NCBI RefSeq assembly: GCF_041601295.1
Contig: NZ_JBFIII010000017.1
Coordinates: 1 to 35,430, forward strand
Reading direction: 5' to 3'
Length of the DNA: 35,430 nt
DNA from: Immundisolibacter sp.
Lineage (GTDB): Bacteria > Pseudomonadota > Gammaproteobacteria > Immundisolibacterales > Immundisolibacteraceae
In this document: in pieces, positions 1 through 7,430 of the stretch
How positions within the stretch are numbered: the stretch's first letter is position 1
How the letters are laid out: each line of letters opens with the position of its first letter
Notes under the pieces: generated by a model
What the model saw: the letters and a program-made list of their open reading frames with translations, nothing else
Told to the model about the DNA's origin: nothing
Databases searched by the model: none
Made by a program: the position numbers and the translations under genes

Positions 1-558
1 GCCATTCGTAACCTGGCCCACGAAGTCGGCATGGCGCCCGGCCACAAGCGCATCACCCCGCGCATGGAGCGCGCGTCCAGCGCCTTCCAGCGTGGCTTCC
101 TGCGTGGTCTGTTCGACGCCGACGGCTCGGTTCAGTGCACCCAGGACAAGGGCGTCAGCGTGCGCCTGGCGCAGTCCGACCTGCCGCAGCTGGAAGCCGT
201 GCAGCGCATGCTGCTGCGTCTGGGCATCGTGTCGCGCCTGTATCGCAACCGCCGCGCCGCAGGTAGCACGCTGCTGCCGGACGGCAAGGGCGGCCAACAG
301 CAGTACGCCACGCAGGCCCAGCACGAGCTGGTCATCAGCGGCGAGAACCTGGCCGTGTTCGCGCAGCTCGTGGGCTTTGCCGATAGCGACAAGGCCGCGC
401 GCCTGGACCAGTCCCTGGCCCGCTACAGCCGCAGCCTGAACCGCGAGCGCTTCACTGCCCGCGTGGAAAGCATCACCGACGCCGGCGTGCACGCGGTGTA
501 CGACGTGCAGGTGCCCGGCATCAATGCCTTCGACGCCAACGGCCTCTATGCCCACAAT
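1..558 (+). mobile_element. Intein (LAGLIDADG homing-endonuclease type), C-terminal part
   Basis: Residues encoded at 97-126 read FLRGLFDADG, a LAGLIDADG (DOD) endonuclease motif. The region at 496-558 (VYDVQVPGINAFDANG, ending in HN) is the C-terminal splicing block, with terminal Asn at 556-558 and the obligatory +1 nucleophile Cys at 559-561. The intein therefore splices out in frame and its N-terminal splice block lies upstream of the window. Insertion into the conserved active-site loop of ribonucleotide reductases is a known intein habit. The visible endonuclease motif is intact; whether the nuclease is active depends on the missing half. Confidence 0.93.
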
Positions 559-1740
559 TGTGGTGAGCAGGGACTCCCGCCCTACGGCGCCTGCCTGCTG
601 GGTTCGGTGAACCTCACCACCTTCGTCGAGGCACCGTTCACGCCCGAGGCGCGCTTCAACTGGGACGAATACCGCGACGTGGTGCGCGTGTTCACGCGCA
701 TGCTGGACAACGTGGTCGAGGTCAACGGCCTGCCGTTGCAGCAGCAGCGGGACGAAATCACCCGCAAGCGCCGCCACGGCATGGGCTTTCTGGGCCTGGG
801 CTCGGCGCTGACCATGCTCGGCCGTCGCTACGGCGATGCCGAGTCCCTGGAATTCACCGAAGCCGTATCGCGCGAAATGGCCATTGCCGGCTGGGAAGCC
901 GGCCTTGAACTGGCCGACGAAAAAGGCCCGGCGCCGATCATGGACGAGCTGTTCGAGCTCACCCCGGACATGCTGCGCAAGCGCCCGGAACTGGCCACCG
1001 ACGGCCACAAGGCGGGCGACAAACTGCCCGGCCGCGTGCTGCTGGCCCGCTACAGCCGCTACATGCAACGCGTCGCCAGCGTGCGGCCGGACCTGATCGA
1101 GGCCATCGCCGAGCGCGGCGTCCGCTTCACCCACCACAGCTCCATTGCGCCGACCGGCACCATCTCGCTGTCACTGGCCAACAACGCCAGCAACGGCATC
1201 GAGCCGAGCTTCGCCCACCACTACTTCCGCAACGTCATCCGCGAGGGCCGCAAGACCAAGGAAAAAGTGGACGTGTTCTCCTACGAGCTGCTGTCCTACC
1301 GCCACCTGATCAACCCGCGCGCCATCCCCTACAGCGAAGACCCGGCCGAGCAACTGCCGGATTACTTCATCACCGCCGAGGACATCACCCCCAAGGCGCA
1401 CGTCGACATCCAGGCCGCGGCGCAGCGGTGGATCGACTCGTCCATCTCCAAGACCGCCAACGTGCCCACCGACTACCCGTTCGAGGACTTCAAGAACATC
1501 TACCTGTACGCCTACGACCAGGGCCTGAAAGGCTGCACCACCTTCCGCTTCAACCCGGAAGCCTTCCAGGGCGTGCTGGTCAAGGACAAGGATCTGGAAA
1601 ACACCACCTACCGCTTCGAGCTGGAAGACGGCACCGCCATCCAGGCCAAGGGCAACGAGGAAATCGAATACGACGGCGAGGTACACAGCGCCGCCAACCT
1701 GTTCGATGCCCTCAAAGAAGGCTACTACGGCAAATTCTGA
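1..1740 (+). CDS. nrdJ: Adenosylcobalamin-dependent (class II) ribonucleotide reductase, catalytic part NrdJa, intein-containing, 5' end outside window
   Basis: The frame is open from base 1, so the gene starts upstream. Bases 1-558 encode the C-terminal 186 residues of an intein. The reductase resumes at Cys 559-561 with CGEQGLPPYG, matching the class II NPCGE active-site loop, so this Cys should be the thiyl-radical residue. The PTGTISLSLANNASNG loop near base 1150 is typical of B12-dependent reductases. The enzyme reduces ribonucleotides to deoxyribonucleotides in the cytoplasm, independent of oxygen. The chain ends with KEGYYGKF at 1740 instead of continuing into the C-terminal domain, which is encoded separately by the next gene 18 bp downstream; this is the split NrdJa/NrdJb arrangement known from Pseudomonas. 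The first in-frame ATG (31) lies inside the intein and is not a start. Family assignment is firm; the N-terminus is unseen. Confidence 0.93.
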   Translation, partial: AIRNLAHEVGMAPGHKRITPRMERASSAFQRGFLRGLFDADGSVQCTQDKGVSVRLAQSDLPQLEAVQRMLLRLGIVSRLYRNRRAAGSTLLPDGKGGQQQYATQAQHELVISGENLAVFAQLVGFADSDKAARLDQSLARYSRSLNRERFTARVESITDAGVHAVYDVQVPGINAFDANGLYAHNCGEQGLPPYGACLLGSVNLTTFVEAPFTPEARFNWDEYRDVVRVFTRMLDNVVEVNGLPLQQQRDEITRKRRHGMGFLGLGSALTMLGRRYGDAESLEFTEAVSREMAIAGWEAGLELADEKGPAPIMDELFELTPDMLRKRPELATDGHKAGDKLPGRVLLARYSRYMQRVASVRPDLIEAIAERGVRFTHHSSIAPTGTISLSLANNASNGIEPSFAHHYFRNVIREGRKTKEKVDVFSYELLSYRHLINPRAIPYSEDPAEQLPDYFITAEDITPKAHVDIQAAAQRWIDSSISKTANVPTDYPFEDFKNIYLYAYDQGLKGCTTFRFNPEAFQGVLVKDKDLENTTYRFELEDGTAIQAKGNEEIEYDGEVHSAANLFDALKEGYYGKF

Positions 1741-1758
1741 TTACCCGGATACCCAGCC

Positions 1759-2469
1759 ATGACCATCCAAATCGACAGAAAAATCACCGGTTACAGCGTG
1801 GTGCGCCCGCAGGACCCCGCCAGGCCCGACGACCAGGCGGCCGCCTTTCCAGAGCGGGAAAAGGCCAAAGTCATCCAGATGCACGAGAAGCTGGAGCGGC
1901 CGGAAACCCTGCGCGGCACCACCTACAAAATAAAAACGCCGCTCACCGAGCACGCCCTGTACCTGACCATCAACGACATCGTGCTGAACGCCGGCACCGA
2001 GCACGAGCACTACCGGCCGTTCGAGATCTTCATCAACTCCAAGAGCATGGAGCACTTCCAGTGGATCGTGGCGCTCACGCGCATCGTGTCGGCCGTGTTC
2101 CGCAAGGGCGGCGACATCACCTTCCTGGTCGAAGAGCTCAAGGCCGTGTTCGACCCGCGCGGCGGCTACTTCAAGAAAGGAGGCCGCTACATGCCGTCCC
2201 TGGTGGCCGAAATCGGCGACGCCATCGAACAGCACCTGCGCACCATCGGCATGTTGCCGGACAGCGAACTGGACGCCCGGCAACTGAAACTGATCGAAGA
2301 AAAACGCAGCGAATACGAAACCCGCACCGGCCAGGCAAACAGCAAAACCGAAACCGACGCGACCTATCCCGACGGCGCCCAGCTTTGCTACAAGTGCAGC
2401 ACCAAGGCCATGATCATGATGGACGGATGTCTGACCTGTTTGAGTTGCGGGGAGTCCAAGTGTGGGTAA
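1759..2469 (+). CDS. nrdJb: NrdJb-type C-terminal subunit of class II ribonucleotide reductase
   Basis: This 236-residue protein follows NrdJa by 18 bp and corresponds to the domain that is C-terminal in single-chain class II reductases; Pseudomonas has a similarly sized separate NrdJb. The central part (TINDIVLNAG to about residue 150) is the conserved TSCPD-like region. The C-terminus is Cys-rich (CYKC near residue 212, then CLTCLSCGESKCG), which fits the flexible redox tail that re-reduces the active-site disulfide. It presumably acts with NrdJa in the cytoplasm. The ATG at 1759 gives the expected NrdJb-like beginning (MTIQIDRKITGYSV). The last 51 bases are present again, diverged, 320 bp downstream (2739-2789). 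Function by homology and context is secure; the catalytic role of individual Cys residues is inferred. Confidence 0.88.
   Translation: MTIQIDRKITGYSVVRPQDPARPDDQAAAFPEREKAKVIQMHEKLERPETLRGTTYKIKTPLTEHALYLTINDIVLNAGTEHEHYRPFEIFINSKSMEHFQWIVALTRIVSAVFRKGGDITFLVEELKAVFDPRGGYFKKGGRYMPSLVAEIGDAIEQHLRTIGMLPDSELDARQLKLIEEKRSEYETRTGQANSKTETDATYPDGAQLCYKCSTKAMIMMDGCLTCLSCGESKCG
2449..2467 (+). repeat. 19-bp direct repeat, copy 1 (inside nrdJb 3' end)
   Basis: The 19-base word starting GGGGAGTCCAAG is identical at 2449-2467 and 2769-2787, at the very end of nrdJb and of its detached tail. The position fits an attachment-site-like duplication or a recombination scar. Confidence 0.7.
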
Positions 2470-2499
2470 TTCGGAAGACCCGGCGCGGCTCATAGCGGA

Positions 2500-2704
2500 A
2501 TGTAGGTTGGGCTGACGCAGGAAGCCCAACAACCCACAGCAGGCAACGAAGCAATGCGTTATCGGCGGACGGGTACGGTGAGCGGGGCGTGTTGTTTCGA
2601 AGCGAACCCGTCTGAAGGAAGCCTGGACACGCAGGCGGGGCGTATCGATGGCCCGTAGCGGACCGAAATGAATGTTGGGCTTCCTGCGTCAGCCCAACCT
2701 ACAT
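2500..2704. repeat. Element bounded by 32-bp perfect inverted repeats
   Basis: The left arm 2500-2531 (begins ATGTAGGTTGGGCTGACG) and the right arm 2673-2704 are exact reverse complements over 32 bases and enclose 141 bp. Each arm also contains its own short palindrome (GTTGGGCT...AGCCCAAC). The arms resemble dispersed intergenic palindromic repeats seen in many proteobacterial genomes; that resemblance is from memory. No open frame lies between the arms. Confidence 0.75.
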
Positions 2705-2738
2705 GAACTGAAACCGTGGTCTGTCCCCAATTTTGTCA

Positions 2739-2789
2739 ATGGACGGGTGTTTGACGTGTCTGAATTGTGGGGAGTCCAAGTGTGGGTGA
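2739..2789 (+). pseudogene. Detached duplicate of the nrdJb 3' end
   Basis: Bases 2739-2789 encode a 16-residue tail plus stop (MDGCLTCLNCGESKCG) matching the last 16 codons of nrdJb at 2419-2469. By hand count 44 of 51 bases agree. Six of the seven differences are silent (including TAA versus TGA) and one changes Ser to Asn. The third-position pattern means the copy diverged as coding sequence, so it is a relic of a real nrdJb allele and not a recent duplication. It has no gene body. Confidence 0.8.
2769..2787 (+). repeat. 19-bp direct repeat, copy 2
   Basis: This is the exact second copy of the word at 2449-2467, lying in the detached nrdJb tail. It closes a 320-bp segment that contains no gene. 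Confidence 0.7.
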
Positions 2790-2909
2790 GGAAATAGGGA
2801 GTAGAAAGCGGCTGAAACCGTGGTCTGTCCCCAATTATCACAACTCCTATCATCTGATTTTCCCAAATCCACTAATTGTCATGTACAAGAATGGGAGTGT
2901 GAATCCAGC

Positions 2910-4076
2910 ATGGCCGACAAGAGAGAAATTCTAAACTACCTGCGAAACAGGCAAAAGGCCGCTGAAATTGAAGCGAAGGTAAATGGCATAAATCTATGGG
3001 TATTACTAGGCGCCATCGCATTTGTGATCTGGCAGTTGATTCCCAGCCTTCAAACAGATATTGGAGCCCACAAGGACCTAATACTCAGAGTTCTCCTGTG
3101 TACGGAAGCGATATATTTGACCAGTCTTTTCATGTCACCTACGACTGGAATTAGTGAGGAGGTTAGATTCACCTCGCAGCCTTCCCACGACACAGGTTCT
3201 GCGCTACTCCGAATTGTGACCGGAGCATTTTTACTATTTCCGCCAGCACTATTTTCTCTTGTAATTGGCAAGAGTTTTAGCGCGCTTCTGACTGGGCTAT
3301 TTGGTTTAGCATTTCTAGGTTTTGGTATTTTTTCCATCGCCAAACAATTGGCCAACAATGAACCAGAAGTCGCTCGACTTCCAAAGCCACATTTCAATCC
3401 GACCCGCCGTTCTGACGTTATCGTAACGATTGTAACTGGTTTATTATTCTTACTTGCCATCACGGAACAGTTATCTGCCATATCAATGCAGATTGGCTCG
3501 GCCGACACCAATATTTTAAAGGCACTAGCCCTTATTGCGTCACTATATATCCTAGTCTTAATCTCGATTCGGCGGTTACTACGAAATCAGAGCTTGCTCT
3601 GGACCTACGAACTGGAGACAGATCTTCTCCTTGAATCGATATCACCTGAAATAGCACTGAGGCGTATTGAGCATAGAGCCTTAGGCCCTCGCCTAAGGGA
3701 TGTTATGGACAGGTACTTCGACGATCTAGATAAGATATTTAGTGAACTCGATGTGCTGACAACTGAGTGCAAGGCGAAACTTGCCGAAATTCCGGACATT
3801 CCAAGTCGATACGCGGCAGAGCGAGCGGCTCGAATCGATACTGCCATATCCGGACCGAAGAGTCGCATTGATGCCATATTGCAAGAGTGCCGTGAGCTTT
3901 CAAAATACTTAGACAAACTAGACGACCAGCAGCCGGGACGACGTCGTCCCGCCGTAATTGCTCTTCTCCCGAGCCTACGAAACAGACATAAGGATTACGA
4001 GGAGCGCGCTAAAAAGGCAAGGTCAGAACTTGAAGCAATGACTAGGGTAGCTAGCTCCGTCCAGAAATCAGAATAG
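2910..4076 (+). CDS. Orphan membrane protein, six predicted TM helices plus C-terminal coiled coil, function unknown
   Basis: I do not recognise this 388-residue protein. From the ATG at 2910 it has a short charged N-terminus, then hydrophobic segments near residues 27-47, 58-76, 98-120, 122-143, 170-191 and 203-224. A charged helical region of about 160 residues follows, with heptad-like stretches (for example ELSKYLDKLDDQ) and a Lys/Arg/Glu-rich end. The frame is open back to 2820, but that part runs through the 25-bp direct repeat, so the ATG preceded by GGGAG (2893-2897) is preferred. Base composition and codon use (many AT-ending codons such as ATA, TTA, AGA) differ sharply from both neighbours, which points to horizontal acquisition. 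It stands alone between two noncoding stretches. A defence or membrane-stress role is only speculation. Confidence 0.72.
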   Translation: MADKREILNYLRNRQKAAEIEAKVNGINLWVLLGAIAFVIWQLIPSLQTDIGAHKDLILRVLLCTEAIYLTSLFMSPTTGISEEVRFTSQPSHDTGSALLRIVTGAFLLFPPALFSLVIGKSFSALLTGLFGLAFLGFGIFSIAKQLANNEPEVARLPKPHFNPTRRSDVIVTIVTGLLFLLAITEQLSAISMQIGSADTNILKALALIASLYILVLISIRRLLRNQSLLWTYELETDLLLESISPEIALRRIEHRALGPRLRDVMDRYFDDLDKIFSELDVLTTECKAKLAEIPDIPSRYAAERAARIDTAISGPKSRIDAILQECRELSKYLDKLDDQQPGRRRPAVIALLPSLRNRHKDYEERAKKARSELEAMTRVASSVQKSE

Positions 4077-4578
4077 CCTGCACGTCCATCGTCAAACGCA
4101 AGTATGTAGCAAGCGTAGCCCGGATGAAGCGTAGCGGAATCCGGGATGATCCGGCCACGGCGCCCGCCACGGTTGTAACGCACCCTGCACAAAGTCGGTG
4201 ACGTGTTCCCGACGTGATTGGTTGTCGGTAAGAGCATTCCATGAGGCGCAATAGGCGCAGCGCACTGCGCCGCCATTCGCTGACTTCGACCCGCGGGCCG
4301 GTTGGGCGCTCGATTTCGGCCCCGATGCGACGGCCTACGGGGCGCCTGCCAAACGCCCATAGGGCACAATAGGCGCCGCGCAACGCGCCGTATCCTCGTA
4401 AATCCGTCTCCCCGCCCATCGCGACCGACGTGCCAACCTATGCTGGCGCGGCGGCGCCGAACGCCGTGCTACGTGTTTTTGCCGCTACCTGTCCGGGCCA
4501 TTTCGCTGGCCGGGTAGGTGCGCTGCGCCTGCTTTTACTGCCGCCAACCGGCCGGCAAGCCCATCGGAAACTGAACCA
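4077..4578. other. Noncoding spacer with repeat-like palindromes
   Basis: There is no convincing gene in these 502 bases. They hold a REP-like hairpin at 4113-4150, two related GC-rich words at 4244-4275 and 4362-4391 (both with CAATAGGCGC), and an imperfect hairpin at about 4487-4519 just upstream of the SulP gene (ACCT...AGGT with an inner GGCCA/TGGCC stem). The last could be a 5'-UTR structure. Short frames here lack recognisable protein features. Confidence 0.6.
4113..4150. repeat. REP-like palindromic repeat
   Basis: CCCGGAT at 4119-4125 pairs with ATCCGGG at 4139-4145 around a 13-base loop. The context TAGCCCGGATGAAGCGTAGC is a widespread intergenic repeat type in gammaproteobacteria (recalled, not searched). 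Confidence 0.65.
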
Positions 4579-6057
4579 ATGCTGAAATTCCTGCGCCAGG
4601 ACTGGCTCGCCAATGTCCGCAACGATCTGCTGGCGGGCATGGTGGTCGCCCTGGCGCTGATCCCGGAGGCGATTGCGTTCTCGATCATCGCCGGGGTCGA
4701 CCCCAAGGTGGGGCTGTACGCCTCGTTCTGTATCGCCACGGTGATCGCCTTTACCGGCGGCCGCCCCGGCATGATTTCGGCTGCCACCGGTGCCATGGCG
4801 CTGGTGATGGTCATGCTGGTCAAGGACCACGGCCTGCAGTACCTGCTGGCCGCCACGGTGCTGACCGGCGTGCTGCAAATCCTGGCCGGCTGGCTCAGGC
4901 TCGGTGCGCTGATGCGTTTTGTGTCGCGCTCGGTGATCACCGGCTTCGTCAACGCGCTGGCGATCCTGATCTTCATGGCGCAACTGCCGGAACTGACCAA
5001 CGTCAGCTGGCATGTGTACGCCATGACGGCGGCCGGCCTGGGCATCATTTACCTGTTCCCGTACCTGACCCGGGCGGTGCCATCGCCGCTGGTGGCGATC
5101 GTGGTGCTGTCGGGTGTGGCTATGTTCCTTGGCCTGGACATCCGCACAGTGGGCGACATGGGTCAGCTGCCGGACAGCTTGCCGCTGTTTCTGTTGCCCG
5201 AGGTGCCGCTGAATCTGGAAACATTGCAGATCATCTTTCCGGTGTCCGCAACGCTGGCCGTGGTGGGCCTGCTCGAATCGATGATGACGGCGTCCATCGT
5301 CGACGACCTGACCGATTCGGGCAGCAACAAGAACCGCGAATGCGTGGGCCAGGGCATGGCCAACATCGCTTCCGGGTTTCTGGGTGGCATGGCCGGCTGC
5401 GCGATGATTGGCCAGTCGGTCATCAACGTGAAATCGGGCGGTCGGGGGCGCCTGTCCACCCTGGCGGCGGGCCTGTTCCTGCTGGTAATGGTGGTGTTCA
5501 TCGGCGACTGGGTGGCGCGCATTCCGATGGCCGCGCTGGTGGCGGTGATGATCATGGTCGCCATCGGCACCTTCAACTGGGCGTCGATCCGCAACCTGCG
5601 CCATAACCCGAAAAGCTCCAGCGTGGTGATGCTCGCCACGGTGGTGGTGGTCGTTTTCACGCACGACCTGGCCAGGGGCGTGCTGGTGGGCGTGCTGCTG
5701 TCGGGCTTTTTCTTCGCCCACAAGGTGGGGCAGATCCTGCGCGTGAAATCGATGAGTGAAGACGAAGGCCGGGTGCGTACCTATACCGTGACCGGGCAGG
5801 TGTTTTTTGCCTCGGCGGAGCGCTTCGTCGACGCCTTCGATTACCGGGAGGTGATCGAGAAAGTCCGCATCGACGTCAGCCGCGCCCATTTCTGGGACAT
5901 CACGGCGATCAGCGCGCTCGACAAGGTGGTGATCAAGTTCCGCCGCGAGGCCACCGAGGTGGAAGTCATCGGCTTGAATGAAGCCAGCGCCACGATGGTG
6001 GACAGATTCGCCGTGCACGACAAGGACGGCGCCGAAGACCTGCTGCTCGGCCATTGA
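4579..6057 (+). CDS. SulP-family inorganic anion transporter with C-terminal STAS domain
   Basis: The 492-residue protein starts with the SulP signature region (DLLAGMVVALALIPEAIAFS, about residues 16-35, then GLYASF). It continues through multiple hydrophobic helices to about residue 385 and ends with a STAS domain (about 390-485) containing FWDITAISALDKVV. SulP proteins move sulfate, bicarbonate or other anions across the inner membrane, usually as Na+ or H+ symporters; the substrate cannot be read here. Length and domain order are normal for the short SulP subgroup. A universal stress protein gene begins 14 bp downstream, so the two are probably co-transcribed. The start ATG is preceded by only a weak GGAA ribosome site. 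A 500-bp noncoding spacer upstream likely carries the promoter. Confidence 0.9.
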   Translation: MLKFLRQDWLANVRNDLLAGMVVALALIPEAIAFSIIAGVDPKVGLYASFCIATVIAFTGGRPGMISAATGAMALVMVMLVKDHGLQYLLAATVLTGVLQILAGWLRLGALMRFVSRSVITGFVNALAILIFMAQLPELTNVSWHVYAMTAAGLGIIYLFPYLTRAVPSPLVAIVVLSGVAMFLGLDIRTVGDMGQLPDSLPLFLLPEVPLNLETLQIIFPVSATLAVVGLLESMMTASIVDDLTDSGSNKNRECVGQGMANIASGFLGGMAGCAMIGQSVINVKSGGRGRLSTLAAGLFLLVMVVFIGDWVARIPMAALVAVMIMVAIGTFNWASIRNLRHNPKSSSVVMLATVVVVVFTHDLARGVLVGVLLSGFFFAHKVGQILRVKSMSEDEGRVRTYTVTGQVFFASAERFVDAFDYREVIEKVRIDVSRAHFWDITAISALDKVVIKFRREATEVEVIGLNEASATMVDRFAVHDKDGAEDLLLGH

Positions 6058-6071
6058 GGCGGGAGCACGGC

Positions 6072-7103
6072 ATGAAAAGCGAAAACAAGGTGCTGGCCTG
6101 CGTGGACCAGTCCCGGTTTGCCGACTACGTGGCCGACTACGCGGCATGGGCCGCCCGGCGCATGGAGGCGCCGCTGGAGTTGCTGCACGTCATCGACCGG
6201 CATCCGGAAATCGGGGCCAGTACGGACCACAGCGGCGCCATCGGCATCGATGCCCAGGAACATCTGCTGGCCGAGCTGTCATCGGCCGATGAGGTCCGCG
6301 CCAGGGCCGCGCGCGAGCAGGGGCGGATATTCCTCAACCGCCTGCGCGAGCGCGCCCTGGCCGCCGGGGCCACGCCGGTGGACACGCGGCAACGCTACGG
6401 CGAGTTGCAAGAAACGCTGGTCGATCTGGAAAGCGGTGTGCGCCTGATGGTGCTGGGACGTCGCGGCGTCGCGGCGGAAGCCACGCAGCGCGACCTGGGC
6501 CGCAACGTGGAACGGGTGGTGCGGGCGTTGCACAGGCCCATCCTGACCGTGACCGCCGACTTCAAGGAGCCCCGGCGCGCGATGATTGCCTTCGACGGCG
6601 GCGTCGTCACCCGGCGCGGTGTGGAGCGGGTCGCCACCAGTCCGCTGCTGCGCGGGCTGCCCATTCATCTGCTGATGTCCGGCAAGGAAAGTCAGGACGC
6701 ATCCAGGCAGCTTGCTTGGGCCAGGACCCGCCTGGAGGCGGCAGGCTTCGCGGTGACCGCGGCGCTGGTGCCCGGCGACGCCGAAAGCGTTATCGCCAGG
6801 GCCGTGCACGAGCAAGCCATCGATCTGCTGCTGATGGGTGCCTATTCCCATTCCCCGCTACGGGCGCTGTTTTTTGGCAGCAAAACCACGGACCTGCTGC
6901 GGCTCTCCACGCTGCCGACCATTCTGCTGCGCGGAGGACGCGGCACTTGCCGGCCCCGATCATCGGGCCAGGGTCGGACAAAACGGTTGGACCGGAGAAT
7001 AAGAGACAAACTGCGGCCTCCCACTCAGCTGAATGAAGCGCCTGACCGGTTGTCAATTAATCGGAAACCCGCACGGGTAATGCGTTCTGGCAAGCAGGTA
7101 TAG
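6072..7103 (+). CDS. Tandem universal stress protein (UspA x2)
   Basis: Two UspA folds are visible: residues about 1-150 (starts NKVLACVDQSRFADYVADY) and about 155-290. The second ends in a Usp nucleotide-binding type stretch (MGAYSHSPLRALFFGSKTTD, then TLPTILLRGG). The first half has a degenerate version (LGRRGVAAEATQRDLG). It is probably a cytoplasmic stress-responsive ATP-binding or signalling protein that may modulate the SulP transporter encoded 14 bp upstream. ATG 6072, with GGCGGGA 7 bases before it, is chosen over an upstream TTG. The last 50 residues after LLRGG are Arg/Lys-rich, unlike Usp proteins, and look like readthrough of former intergenic sequence. The 343-residue length is therefore above the usual 280 or so. 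Confidence 0.88.
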   Translation: MKSENKVLACVDQSRFADYVADYAAWAARRMEAPLELLHVIDRHPEIGASTDHSGAIGIDAQEHLLAELSSADEVRARAAREQGRIFLNRLRERALAAGATPVDTRQRYGELQETLVDLESGVRLMVLGRRGVAAEATQRDLGRNVERVVRALHRPILTVTADFKEPRRAMIAFDGGVVTRRGVERVATSPLLRGLPIHLLMSGKESQDASRQLAWARTRLEAAGFAVTAALVPGDAESVIARAVHEQAIDLLLMGAYSHSPLRALFFGSKTTDLLRLSTLPTILLRGGRGTCRPRSSGQGRTKRLDRRIRDKLRPPTQLNEAPDRLSINRKPARVMRSGKQV

Positions 7104-7145
7104 TGTCTTTGCTGGTACAAGCCAGCCAATACGGGAGCCCGTCAA

Positions 7146-7391
7146 ATGAATTCGATAGAAACCCTGACTACGTTTCTTGGATGGTCAACGGTCATTAACT
7201 TCGGGGTCTTGGCGGTTGCGGCCATTCTGCTGATATTGATGAGGGGGCCCATTTCAAAGCTCCATGCCAGAATGTTTTCGCTCGACGAGGCTGAGTTATC
7301 GCGCGCCTATTTTCAATATCTGGCGCAATACAAGATTGCGATCTTTGTGTTTAATCTGGCGCCTTACATCGCCTTGAAGATCATGGCCTGA
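7146..7391 (+). CDS. Small membrane protein, DUF6868 family
   Basis: This 81-residue protein has two hydrophobic helices (about residues 15-34 and 62-80) around a conserved middle containing RGPISKLHARMFSLDEAELS and YFQYLAQYKIAIFVFNLAPY. This matches, from memory, the DUF6868 family of small inner-membrane proteins of unknown function. A GGGAG site precedes the ATG by about 8 bases. A TATAGT box at 7099-7104, overlapping the stop of the upstream Usp gene, could be its -10 element, but no good -35 is seen. It may also be transcribed with the SulP/Usp pair. The role is unknown. Confidence 0.8.
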   Translation: MNSIETLTTFLGWSTVINFGVLAVAAILLILMRGPISKLHARMFSLDEAELSRAYFQYLAQYKIAIFVFNLAPYIALKIMA

Positions 7392-7430
7392 GTGATCGCT
7401 GCGAACCTGCAAAGCAATCGCCATGGAAGC

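Larger units (their letters stand above)
2708..2836 (+). repeat. 25-bp direct repeat pair (2708-2732 and 2812-2836)
   Basis: The 25-base word beginning CTGAAACCGTGGTCTGTCC occurs twice, 104 bp apart, and brackets the detached nrdJb tail. A GGGGACAGACCACGG-type word is, from memory, often seen beside REP-associated tyrosine transposases, but no transposase is present here. Confidence 0.65.

Noticed and set aside
1428..2495. 355-residue open frame spanning the nrdJa/nrdJb junction
   Set aside because: Out-of-frame shadow of two well-supported genes, with low-complexity Arg-rich translation.
2500..2836. CRISPR-like repeat array
   Set aside because: Repeats are one inverted pair and one direct pair with unequal spacing; there are no regularly spaced repeats or cas genes.
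2820..2909. Upstream extension of the orphan membrane protein to a GTG at 2820
   Set aside because: The extension runs through a copy of the 25-bp direct repeat; the ATG at 2910 with a nearby GGGAG is more likely.
4438..6147. 569-residue open frame on the minus strand
   Set aside because: Antisense to the SulP gene; extremely His/Gln/Asp-rich, a typical shadow of hydrophobic codons.
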